From Oscillibacter faecalis_A (GTDB lineage: Bacteria > Bacillota > Clostridia > Oscillospirales > Oscillospiraceae), in assembly GCF_029218125.1 (NCBI RefSeq), contig NZ_JARFXX010000007.1:62001-126000 (forward strand): DNA of 64,000 nt, read 5' to 3'. The notes under the pieces were generated by a model, which was not told the DNA's origin, did not search any database, and saw nothing but the letters and a program-made list of their open reading frames with translations. The translations under genes and the position numbers were made by a program. Shown one piece after another: positions 25,514-33,385 of this stretch (position 1 is its first letter; the number at the start of each line of letters is the position of its first letter).

Positions 25514-25729
25514 GTGGGCCATGAGCAGTTGCAAGTGTTCATTGAACCAAAAGGAACGCACCTCATTGCTGAGGGGAAGTGGAAAGAGGACTTCTTGCTT
25601 GAAATCGAGGATAAGGCAGTCGCAACAAAAATCTTTGTGGATGACAACAAATACAAAATCTGGGGTTTCCATTTTTTTAACGCGGATGTCCGTATGAACG
25701 AGTTTGCAAAAGATATGGAGCGGCTGTAA
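25514..25729 (+). pseudogene. C-terminal fragment, probably type III restriction (Res) subunit
   Basis: About 71 residues containing FIEPKGTHLIAEGKWKEDFL, KIFVDDNKYKIWGFHFFN and a short tail, resembling the extreme C-terminus of Res-type helicase/nuclease subunits of type III restriction systems. The frame is open for some codons upstream (…KSDKQNEVGHEQLQ), but nothing of the helicase remains. Best read as the remnant of a deleted restriction gene. Assignment is from memory of the family and only moderately sure. Confidence 0.5.
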
Positions 25730-25803
25730 GTAGATAAAGATGGAGGGATGTATTAATTTGTGGTTTTCTATTTTAGAAAGAGATCACAAATGCGGGGGGA
25801 GTA

Positions 25804-25834
25804 TTCTTTATTTACAGCGGTGCGTTTTTTGAAC
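25804..25834. repeat. copy of the Xis-like gene's 3' end
   Basis: Matches 19112-19142 at 30 of 31 positions and ends in the middle of unrelated sequence. It marks the right edge of a block containing the malate genes. Confidence 0.75.
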
Positions 25835-25915
25835 GAGAAGCATAACTGCGACAGCTTCAATTTGCCACTTCATTTTTTGCAGAAACTGTGGTATGCTATT
25901 TAAGAGGTGAGGACT

Positions 25916-26170
25916 GTGCAGTTTCGACCGTCTGTTTATGATGCCACCAATCAGCAGTTGCCCATAGTTATTGAACCGATGACATAGCAAGATGCCGCGA
26001 CAACGACAAGAGAACCGCGGTGGCAGACGGATTGGACCAGCGAGTATATCTCAAAAGGCAAATTTGAAATCTATGGACTAAAAACACAGGTTGGTGAATT
26101 GGTGGCCTTGGGAGTTTATGAGATCAGCGAAGATGTGGTCACCGTCCATATTGTCTATGAGGAGGGCTGA
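25916..26170 (+). pseudogene. small gene with in-frame stop
   Basis: Reading frame of 85 codons starting GTG and continuing through TAG at 25985-25987 to TGA at 26168-26170. The downstream half (WTSEYISKGKFEIYG, LVALGVYEI, VTVHIVY) has strong coding character and its end couples to the next gene. Probably a formerly intact gene with a CAG-to-TAG change. Product unknown. Confidence 0.5.
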
Positions 26171-26172
26171 CA

Positions 26173-26403
26173 ATGGAAGACGCGAAGTGGTACTTCACCC
26201 ACGAAACGGAAGAAGATAGATTGTGGTATCGTATCTTTTTTGCGATGTGCCGGAAATTCGGCGTGTCATGGTCGAAAGCCAGCGAAAAGCAGAAAGCTTT
26301 CATTGAGGAAATTACCCGAATCAATTACGAGAGAGAAATGGCAAAACGAAATATGACGGCGAAGCCTGTCCGCGGTTTCTTTGACGCAGAGGTGTCTGCT
26401 TGA
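26173..26403 (+). CDS. unknown 76-aa protein
   Basis: Small charged protein (MEDAKWYFTHETEEDRLWYR) with GAGGAGGG just upstream of the ATG. Its stop overlaps the first TGACCCACAC arm site. Common kind of small gene at the end of such elements; function unknown. Confidence 0.6.
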   Translation: MEDAKWYFTHETEEDRLWYRIFFAMCRKFGVSWSKASEKQKAFIEEITRINYEREMAKRNMTAKPVRGFFDAEVSA

Positions 26404-26422
26404 CCCACACCATGACCCACAC
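26401..26422 (+). repeat. arm-type sites of element B integrase, right end
   Basis: TGACCCACAC at 26401-26410 and 26413-26422, 113 bp before the tRNA half at 26535. Same pair as at 14374-14395. Confidence 0.75.
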
Positions 26423-26534
26423 GGGGAAATGAGCGGACGGAAACAATGGAACAAACAGGCTGCGACCTTATCCTTTTTGGACAAAAAAACGCCGCAAAGC
26501 CTTATACAGCAAGGGCTGGAAGGCTCTACGGTGG

Positions 26535-26579
26535 TTGGTAAGGATGAGGTCACCAGTTCGAATCTGGTCAGCAGCTCCA
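26535..26579 (+). repeat. tRNA-Thr(GGU) 3' half, att site between B and C
   Basis: Identical over 45 bp to the copies at 14243 and 47772, from anticodon loop to CCA. Identity with the 14243 copy continues through the attached terminator (to 26614), showing that each element brings its own tRNA 3' half and terminator. Confidence 0.92.
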
Positions 26580-26581
26580 AA

Positions 26582-26614
26582 AAACACCTGAAATCTTCGG
26601 ATTTCGGGTGTTTT
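26582..26614 (+). terminator. terminator behind second tRNA half
   Basis: Same hairpin as at 14290-14322 (CACCTGAAATC ... GATTTCGGGTG) with flanking A and T tracts. Confidence 0.82.
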
Positions 26615-26663
26615 CTTTTGCTTTTTGCAACTTTTGGAACAAATACAGTTTTGCGGATTTTCG

Positions 26664-26688
26664 TTGACCACATAAAATACCACAGACA
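26664..26688 (+). repeat. arm-type sites of element C, left end
   Basis: TTGACCACA (26664-26672) and ACCACAGACA (26679-26688). The same two blocks recur at 47636-47659, with a spacer of 5 instead of 6. Confidence 0.65.
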
Positions 26689-26746
26689 GAACGAAGCGGA
26701 GTTCCCGACATGGCATCGGGAACTCCGCATTTCCTCTTTGCGTGAT

Positions 26747-28171
26747 TCATGCCGGAGCTTGGGGCTGCTGCCGCTGGGCGGCAATTTCGGCTTTCATTTG
26801 GACGATCAGTTCTGCCAGTTTCTGTTCGCATTCTTTCTCGCTGTGGGCGTAGATATTTCGCGCGAGGCGGTCACCGTTGGGAAGCTTGGGAGAATACCGT
26901 CCTTCCCACAGGTTTTCATTGATCTGGCTGACGCAGCCGGTGCCGGGTCTACGGCGCTGCCCTTTGTGGGGCAGGAAGGTAGATGGAGCCGGTTTTCTTG
27001 GCGCTGTGTCTATATCTTGGAGGGATTCTGATTTGGCGATCCCTCGGTCGATTTTCGCAGCTGCGATTTTCCTCATCTCGTCTGTGACATGAGCGTAAAC
27101 ATTCAGAGTTGTTGCGGTAGAGACATGACCGATAATGGTGGAGAGAGTCTTGATGTCCATGCCGTGTTCCAGAGATGCGGTGGCGAAAGTGTGTCGCAGA
27201 TCATGAAAGCTGACACGCTTACAGTCTGCCCGCTCCAGTATGGTGGTCAGCCGCTTGCGGACAGCAGCGGGATCTCTGGGCGAGTCATTGTTCAGCGGGG
27301 TGGGGAACAGCCATACAGAGTTTATTTCGGTTTTGTAGTCACTCAGCACCATCAGAACAGGGGGCGGGAGGATGACGCTCCGGTTGGACGCCTTTGTTTT
27401 CGGCTCGGACACTACCAATTCTCCCTTGACCCGGTGTACCTGCCGCTTTACCTGAAGTTCTCCGGTGTTGAAGTTTAGGTCATCCCATTGGAGGGCGCAG
27501 ATCTCACCACGGCGCAGGCCGGTGGACAGTTCCAGCAGGAGCAGTTCGAAACAGCCGTCCTCTTTGGACTGGATGAGCAGCCGCTGGATATCCTCCGGGG
27601 AGAGAACCTGCATTTCTCTGGCTTTTGCAGAGGGGAGGCGGCAGAAGTCGGAAGGATTTTTTGGGATGATCTTCTCAGAGACTGCCTTGTCCAGCGCCGC
27701 GTGGAAGGTGGTGTGGATGCCGCGGACGGTTTGGTCGGAAAGTCCTTCGCCGTACTGTTCCTGCCGGAGCAGACGGCCATTTTGTTTAAGCCCAGTGTAG
27801 AACTGCTGGATGTCGCCGGTGGTGAGTTTGTTCAGCGGAATAGGGCCCAAGTTTGGGATGATGTGCTGATAGATCCGCCGTTCATAGGACATCTGGGTGT
27901 TGGGGCGAAGATTTGGCTTTTTGTAGGTCTGATACCAAAAGTCCAGCCATTGGGCGACTGTCATGATCTGCCGGGGTGGTTGCGGCTCGGATCCTTTTTG
28001 TGCGGCAATCAAACTTTTGAGTTTTTTCTCACATTCGGTCTTTGTTTTTGCCAGCACATTTTTAGTTTTGGGCAGTCCTTTGTCATCGTAACCGATGACC
28101 ACTCGGCCCTCCCAGCGGCCATCACTTCTCAGACGTACGGTGCCGCTGCCGTGTTTTCTCTGCTTTGCCAA
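26747..28171 (-). CDS. int: tyrosine integrase of element C with duplicated arm-binding domain
   Basis: A 474-aa integrase with the full catalytic set (GLRRGE, EPKTKAS, HDLRH, IIGH, VYAHV). Order: AP2-like arm-binding domain (residues ~8-60), core-binding domain, catalytic domain to ~365, then a linker and a second AP2-like copy at ~410-465. Both copies contain WEGR and a C-terminal ECExKL helix. An arm-binding domain at the C-terminus is unusual. It reads toward the tRNA half about 170 bp away and overlaps the stop of a second, broken integrase gene by 43 bp. It probably mobilises element C now. Confidence 0.92.
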   Translation of the reverse strand: MAKQRKHGSGTVRLRSDGRWEGRVVIGYDDKGLPKTKNVLAKTKTECEKKLKSLIAAQKGSEPQPPRQIMTVAQWLDFWYQTYKKPNLRPNTQMSYERRIYQHIIPNLGPIPLNKLTTGDIQQFYTGLKQNGRLLRQEQYGEGLSDQTVRGIHTTFHAALDKAVSEKIIPKNPSDFCRLPSAKAREMQVLSPEDIQRLLIQSKEDGCFELLLLELSTGLRRGEICALQWDDLNFNTGELQVKRQVHRVKGELVVSEPKTKASNRSVILPPPVLMVLSDYKTEINSVWLFPTPLNNDSPRDPAAVRKRLTTILERADCKRVSFHDLRHTFATASLEHGMDIKTLSTIIGHVSTATTLNVYAHVTDEMRKIAAAKIDRGIAKSESLQDIDTAPRKPAPSTFLPHKGQRRRPGTGCVSQINENLWEGRYSPKLPNGDRLARNIYAHSEKECEQKLAELIVQMKAEIAAQRQQPQAPA

Positions 28172-29335
28172 GGTTTCATCTCCTCTCCAAGGTAGTCGGT
28201 CAGGAAACCGCCCACGATCTCAGCGGCCCGCTTCTGCATATCTCCGGTGGTGTGCGTGTAGGTGTCCAGCGTGAAGCTGACCTTCGTGTGGCCCAGAATG
28301 CCAGCCAGTGTCTTGGTATCCACACCGGAGGACAGGGCATGAGTGGCGAAGGTGTGCCGCAGATCGTGGAAGCGGATGTCCGGCAGACCAGCTTCTTTCA
28401 GTAGTACTTTCAGGCGGTTGTATGCTGTACCGGGGGCGATAGGCTGCTCTGGATCAAAGGGATTAGGGAATATCCATTCGGTCGGCGCTGTTTTCTTTCG
28501 CTCCCGCAGGAGTTGTGCCGTGCTGGGCGGCAGGACGATTTTCCGTGTTCCTGCATAGGTCTTGGTGTCGCCTGTGGTGAGCGGCTTGCCTTTTTCTTTG
28601 AGGAGGGTGCGCCGCACATGGAGCATTTCCTGCTCCGTATCAAAATCCTCCCACCGCAGTGCGCAGATCTCGCCCCGCCGCAGACCGGTGGTCACCGCGG
28701 TGTAGAAGAAATCATGCCAGAACGCATCCTTTTCAATGACTTTCATAAAAGCATCCAGTTGTGCTTCGGTGAAGATCTTCATGGGCGCGCCGTCAAACTT
28801 GGGCGGGTCAACTTCTGCCGCGGGATTGTTGGGGATCAGGTTCTGCTCCATAGCCGTTTTCAGGGCGTGGTGCAGGGTGGTGTGGATGCCGTGGACCGTT
28901 CTGGCGGAAAGGCCGGGGGATTGTCCATCTCTGGGATGTACGCCCGGTTTCCTGCAAGGTGCGGTAGAGCGACCGCAGGTCGACGGCAGTGATTTTTGAG
29001 AGAGTTTTGTTTCCGAGATAGGGTTTGACATGGAGTTCCAGAGAGCGGCGATAGCCGTTCAGAGTGGTGGGACGAAGCGTAGCGGCCATGTACTCGTCCA
29101 GCCATTTGTCCAGCCAGACGGAGAGGGCCATATTGCTTTCTTCAGTCAGGTCTACGCCTTTATAGGCTTCGGTGAGCTGCCGCAGTTTGGCGGACAGTTC
29201 CTTTTGCGTGGGCGCGGAGATGTACCGGAAGATGGCGTCACCGTTGCTTTTGTGTCCCACCACGATACGGCCCTCCCAGCGGTCATCCTCCCGCTTGCGC
29301 ACCATGCCGTCACCGGCCGGTCTTCGTTTCGCCAT
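28129..29335 (-). pseudogene. frameshifted tyrosine integrase (original backbone integrase of C)
   Basis: N-terminal part (MAKRRPAGDGMVRKREDDRW through LRSLYRTLQETG) and C-terminal part (HPRDGQSPGLSARTVHGIHT to the end, with GLRRGE, HDLRH, GHTK and TYTH motifs) are in different frames, joined by a one-base shift near 28938-28945. Its start abuts the stop of the 100-aa conserved gene exactly as in element B, so this is the ancestral backbone integrase and the intact one next to it is an addition. Unless the shift is a sequencing error, it makes no full-length enzyme. Confidence 0.85.
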
Positions 29336-29638
29336 TTAGTCCTCCTGTTCCGCCGGATGGCAGATGTGTTCTTCTTCCTCCCGTTCGAAGGAATAGAGCC
29401 TATCTGCCTCCAATTCTTTCGCCATGCCCCACGCCAGCTTGAAGCCAGCCGTGAAGCTCATCAGCTTGGCTTCGACCAGCAACGCGTTCTGTGCGTCCAA
29501 CAGCCGTAGCAACTTTCCGCGCCCCACGGCATCCATGTCCCGCCGCAGTTCCTCATGGGCACTTTTGATCTGGGCGTCCAATTCGCTGTGTTCCTGACGG
29601 TCGAAACGCTTTTGCAGGGCTTTCATGTAGTCGTACAT
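29336..29638 (-). CDS. conserved 100-aa protein upstream of integrase (C copy)
   Basis: Close homologue of the gene at 15630-15932 (MYDYMKALQKRFDRQE at the start in both; tail EREEEEHIC). Start after AAGGAGGTG. Upstream about 95 bp are nearly identical to the B copy. Function unknown. Confidence 0.75.
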   Translation of the reverse strand: MYDYMKALQKRFDRQEHSELDAQIKSAHEELRRDMDAVGRGKLLRLLDAQNALLVEAKLMSFTAGFKLAWGMAKELEADRLYSFEREEEEHICHPAEQED

Positions 29639-29754
29639 TGCGGCACCTCCTTTTTGGCAACCACAACACATACCACAACCCGGCGCACAAAGCTACTGTT
29701 TTCCGAAATGTTTCTTTGACTATTGCGGCGCAAAAAATACGTTTCCCAACCTGT

Positions 29755-29925
29755 TCACATGTGCATCCGCATTGAGCAGTCCTTTTTCATGGCGGGGAGT
29801 ATACTGCGCTCATCCGCCAGCGGCTCCACGCCGGGATGGGTGGCAACGTAGCGGGTGCGATGCATCAGCTTCTCGGTGTTCTGTCCGCCCTTGAGGTAGG
29901 GGGAGATCAGTACGATCCGGGCCAT
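29755..29925 (-). pseudogene. internally deleted relaxase
   Basis: A 56-codon frame: MARIVLISPYLKGG ... YVATHPGVEPLADE matches the N-terminus of MOB_P relaxases, and the last residues MRMHM then stop correspond to the last residues MKFHM of the relaxase in element B. Everything between, including the histidine triad, is gone. The ATG overlaps the RHH gene by 19 bp, as in B. Element C therefore lacks its own relaxase. Confidence 0.75.
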
Positions 29926-30341
29926 TCATCCTCCGGCTCAATGCGCTGCTGGCTCCGCACCGCGCTTTCAAAACTCACCCGACCGTTGGTGCGTTTCACC
30001 TCATCCACGGCGTAGGCTCGCAGCTCCCGTGTGTGGATCGGGTCGGCGCGGAAGTGGGCGGCGATGGTGTGGCACAGCATATTCAGCTCCACCGCGCACT
30101 TGAAGAGGATCGTCTGAAGCCGGTGGTTGTTAAGATCCATGGTGCCCTGAATGGCGGTGAGGATGGCCTGAGAGATGTAGGTCGTGTTGTCCTCGGTGCC
30201 GAGATAGCCCATGTAAAACCGCAGAGCCTTATCCACAAATTCACTGCGGCTTTGACAGTTGTCTGCTTCCAGCCAACCATCCATGCGGCTGATCACGCTG
30301 GGGCGCAGCCAGATCGTGGTACTTTTCTTGTTATCATCCAT
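29907..30341 (-). CDS. ribbon-helix-helix mobilisation accessory protein (C)
   Basis: A 144-aa protein with an N-terminal RHH-like region (STTIWLRPSVISRMDGWLEA, CQSRSEFVDKALRFY) and the same downstream pattern as the B protein, including VKRTNG near the end. It has outlived its relaxase partner; it may still bind oriT so that a relaxase from elsewhere can act. Start at 30341 after GGAAAGAAG. Confidence 0.78.
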   Translation of the reverse strand: MDDNKKSTTIWLRPSVISRMDGWLEADNCQSRSEFVDKALRFYMGYLGTEDNTTYISQAILTAIQGTMDLNNHRLQTILFKCAVELNMLCHTIAAHFRADPIHTRELRAYAVDEVKRTNGRVSFESAVRSQQRIEPEDEWPGSY

Positions 30342-31063
30342 TTTTCTTCTTTCCTTTCTGTGACGTCGGTCAAAATCGCCGCAAAGCCCTGCAAACACGG
30401 GACTTTGCCGGATGACCGACTGCGATTATTTTGCAAAACCGCCAAACCGACTGCGGTTTGCGTTTCCCTGAAAAGCCCCGCACTGCGGGGCTTTGTGGGC
30501 GGGCCGCACGCATAAGCGACTGCGGCCCTTTATCTTGTGCTTTTATCGAACGGGTAAATAGGGGGCGAAACCCTCCGAAACGGGGCATGGCCGGGAGGGA
30601 AACATCCATCCCAAAAGGCTCGGTTTCCCACTGTCGGAGCAGGATGTACCGGACCCTTTCACACATCGCCCACAAACGCCGCAACGCTCGTTTCAATGGG
30701 TTGCGGCGGGTACACACTTGCCTTCGCCAACAGGATCGCACACAGCGGCTTACACGGCGAAACACGGGGCGTTTTGGATGGGGGCGCTATCACTACCCTC
30801 GGAGCGTTTTGCGCGGTTCGGAAACCCTGCGTGGCCGGGTATCAGAACGGCAAACTTTGCCGCTTTTGGGTCTTGGCCGGGGGTGCTCCCGAAGAACGCA
30901 GAAAGCCTGCGGGACAGCGATGCGCTTATGCGCGTCGCTGTTCCGAGGCGTCGCGGCCCCGCTGGGCCGCGTGATCCCATTGCTGTTTCTCTCACCGCAT
31001 TGATGGGCTTCACGGTTTTGGCCGACCGTGATTACAGAGTGCGGAAAAAAGCACACTTCGTTT
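30342..31063 (-). other. structured noncoding region, candidate oriT (C copy)
   Basis: No convincing gene in about 720 bp. Hairpins: CAAACCG-ACTG-CGGTTTG (30443-30460), AAAGCCCCGC-ACT-GCGGGGCTTT (30472-30494), GGGCCGCA ... TGCGGCCC (30501-30528). From 30708 to 31020 it matches 18757-19075 of element B at about 90%, including the 16-bp stem near 30909-30944, where base changes keep pairing through G-U. Confidence 0.55.
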
Positions 31064-31490
31064 TTATGCACCGAGCTGCTCTGCCAGCTTTGCCTGCACC
31101 TTCCGCCGCTCTGTTGTACGCTCTAATGCATTGAACTGCTGTTCGTAGTGCTGTTCCATGACTTCCTGTAAGGGAATTATCGTGTAGAGCAGGCTGCCGT
31201 TTTTCTTAATGCCGTTCTTTGTGATGATTTTAGTATGCTCCGTGACGATGAGCCCGCGTTCTTCCAGCAGTCGGACATAGCTTGCGACGGTGTTTCGGCA
31301 GTAGTGAAGATTTTTAGCCATAGTCGCAGTACTTGGATGACACTGGCCAGTCCTTCGGTCTGCATGACGCAGCAGGAAGATGTAGACAGCGATTGATCCA
31401 CCGGGCAAATCGAAATCGAGAAGCTCGTTGGGGGACGGGGAAGCAGTTTTTCACATGCTCCCAGCCAACGGGAGGTTTTGTTTTTCTCAT
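31064..31490 (-). pseudogene. frameshifted winged-helix regulator (C)
   Basis: Homologue of the 19355-19768 protein. The ATG at 31490 overlaps the stop of the Xis-like gene (ATGA). The first ~20 codons (MRKTKPPVGWEHVKNCF) and the rest (PNELLDFDLPGGSIAVYIF onward) are in different frames. An extra G in the five-G run at 31430-31434 explains the shift. Could be a sequencing error or a true knockout. Confidence 0.7.
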
Positions 31491-31702
31491 GCGCGCTCAC
31501 CGCCCTTCGTGTGCTCCTCCACCCACTGGATGAACTTTTCTTTCGGAACCACCATGCGACAGTTGATGTGCAGAGTGGGAAAATCTTTTTCGTGCATGAG
31601 TTCATATGCGCTGGACGGAGCGATACCGAGTGTTTTTGCAACAAGATCTGAGTTGAGGAACAGCGGCAGTTCATCGTAGCTTTTGTAGACAGATGATTTC
31701 AT
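31487..31702 (-). CDS. excisionase-type HTH protein (C)
   Basis: A 71-aa HTH protein homologous to 19120-19338 of element B (both begin MK.S.Y.SYDELPL). HTH: LVAKTLGIAPSSAYELM; wing: CRMVVPKEKFIQWVEE. Start at 31702 follows GGAAAATC. Gene order relative to the winged-helix gene is inverted compared with B: here it comes first and overlaps it. Confidence 0.75.
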   Translation of the reverse strand: MKSSVYKSYDELPLFLNSDLVAKTLGIAPSSAYELMHEKDFPTLHINCRMVVPKEKFIQWVEEHTKGGERA

Positions 31703-31860
31703 TTTTGATTTTCCTTTCTTTTTTGTTTTGATTTTGATTGGCCGCACACCGTACACCTTCCTGCCCCAGACTTTCTGCGGCGTTGTCCCGTGTCGGCACG
31801 CTCCCCTCTGCGGATCTTGGCGCTGCTTCCCTCACGGTGTATGCACTCCGGCTGCGGGTA

Positions 31861-31925
31861 TTCAGTTGTCGAGGTGTCATGAAACTTCTCACTTTCGCTG
31901 TGTTCACCTTTATGTTAGAATAATT
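31861..31925 (+). repeat. 65-bp direct repeat, left copy
   Basis: Begins TTCAGTTGTCGAGGTGTCAT, ends GAATAATT. Matches 33261-33325 at about 60 of 65 positions, exactly 1400 bp apart, flanking one gene. Confidence 0.85.
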
Positions 31926-31970
31926 TCAAGGCGGCTTACATCAGGAAGTGATCTTTGAGGAGGTATCGGC

Positions 31971-33182
31971 ATGGCTTCGGAATTGTACTTGATGGAGGTG
32001 GGCGATGGACGCTATTCCATCCTGCTTTGTGATGACAGGTCAATCACGCGGATGCCCGCGCTGACTCCCGCGGAGACCTTGATTGCCTTTTCTGAACTGG
32101 ACTATATGGACTACCGCAAGGCGGTGCGGTGGCTGCGGGATGAGCATCCTCTGTTTGAGGAGCGGATCGATATTCCTGTGAGCGACTTAGAGGACTTTGC
32201 CGCAGAGGCGATTTTGCTGACACCAGATTTGTGTGAGATCGATTCTGTGAGCGGATTTGTTGTGACGGACATTCTGCACCGGACTTTGCAGGCAGAGGAT
32301 GACGGCACGGCGATGTTTCTGCTGGTTGCTGGACAGGAGATCCTGCGGGTGATGGAAGAACCCCTCCGTGTACAGAACTACCTTCGGAATATCATGGAGG
32401 TCGCATTTGACAGCACAGCAGGAATGACACCGGCGGAGCAGTATGAAAACCTGCGGGCGACTTACGCCGACATCGCGCGGATCTGCGATCCGGCGAAGCT
32501 GCCGCAGTTGGAAAAACCACGGTCATTCCAGCTTCGCAGTCTGATGGAACTGCGGATGCTGGTGCTGGCGCTTTACTTCGAGCAGGACAATCAGCGGGTC
32601 TGCCGATGTGACTACTGCTGGGGCTATTTCATCCCGAAAACGAAAAAGGCCACCCGGTACTGTGACCGGGTGACCGATGGACAGAGCTGCAAACAGCGTG
32701 GCGCGAATCTGGCAAGGCTGGATAAGACTTCGGAGGATGAGGCACTTCTGGTTTGTAAAAAGCTGCGGGACAGAATGTATTCCCGTCTGCTGCGCTGGAT
32801 CGACGCGGCACCTTCTGACCGTTCCAACCTGATGCACATGGACTACGAGCAGTACGACCAGTGGAGCGAGAACGCTCGGCTGGCACGGGAGGAATATGTT
32901 CAGGGGAAATTGACCGCAGAGGAATTCCTGCGAAAGATCGACACCACCCATGAACTGACAAGTTACGAGGTGGACAAGATCGACCTGCCCGATGAGCCGA
33001 GCATGTGGCAGCGGCTTGTTGCAAAGGACTTTACTTTTGACTCGGAGCGGTATTATCCGGAATCTTATGCGCATCTGGATCTGAACGATGAGGGGCCCCA
33101 GTGGAAGATCTTTTCGGCAGAGGAGTTGCGCCGCCGTGATCAACAGGGACACCAGAGCCTAAAAGAGAAATACGGGAAATGA
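31971..33182 (+). CDS. zinc-finger protein, DUF6076-like
   Basis: A 403-aa soluble protein. Around residues 214-243 is a C-x2-C ... C ... C cluster (CRCDYCWGYFIPKTKKATRY) like the treble-clef finger of DUF6076/CGNR-type proteins. The N-terminal half is helical and acidic without known domain. The start follows TGAGGAGG. It stands alone between two 65-bp direct repeats, with a strong terminator after it. Such genes are frequent in clostridial elements but have no known role; nucleic-acid binding or stress-regulated cargo are guesses. Confidence 0.75.
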   Translation: MASELYLMEVGDGRYSILLCDDRSITRMPALTPAETLIAFSELDYMDYRKAVRWLRDEHPLFEERIDIPVSDLEDFAAEAILLTPDLCEIDSVSGFVVTDILHRTLQAEDDGTAMFLLVAGQEILRVMEEPLRVQNYLRNIMEVAFDSTAGMTPAEQYENLRATYADIARICDPAKLPQLEKPRSFQLRSLMELRMLVLALYFEQDNQRVCRCDYCWGYFIPKTKKATRYCDRVTDGQSCKQRGANLARLDKTSEDEALLVCKKLRDRMYSRLLRWIDAAPSDRSNLMHMDYEQYDQWSENARLAREEYVQGKLTAEEFLRKIDTTHELTSYEVDKIDLPDEPSMWQRLVAKDFTFDSERYYPESYAHLDLNDEGPQWKIFSAEELRRRDQQGHQSLKEKYGK

Positions 33183-33183
33183 G

Positions 33184-33225
33184 AAACACCCGAAGCTGGT
33201 TATCTTAACCAGCCTCGGGTGTTTT
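33184..33225 (+). terminator. strong terminator after zinc-finger gene
   Basis: ACACCCGA(A)GCTGGTTA and TAACCAGC(C)TCGGGTGT arms, then TTTTT. Confidence 0.9.
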
Positions 33226-33260
33226 TATTGTCTTCAGCAGCGCAGAATATTGCGTTGCTA

Positions 33261-33325
33261 TTCAGTTGTCGAGGTGTCATGAAACTTTTCACTTTGGCTG
33301 TGTTCACCTTTATGGCTGAATAATT
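33261..33325 (+). repeat. 65-bp direct repeat, right copy
   Basis: Second copy of the 31861-31925 repeat. This copy is bounded by short inverted ends TATTCAG and CTGAATA, so the repeat unit may itself be a small mobile or structured element. Confidence 0.85.
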
Positions 33326-33385
33326 AGAATAAATGCGAGAGAACTCGAAAAGAGTTTTCCCGCATTTATTTTTTTATCTATTTGC

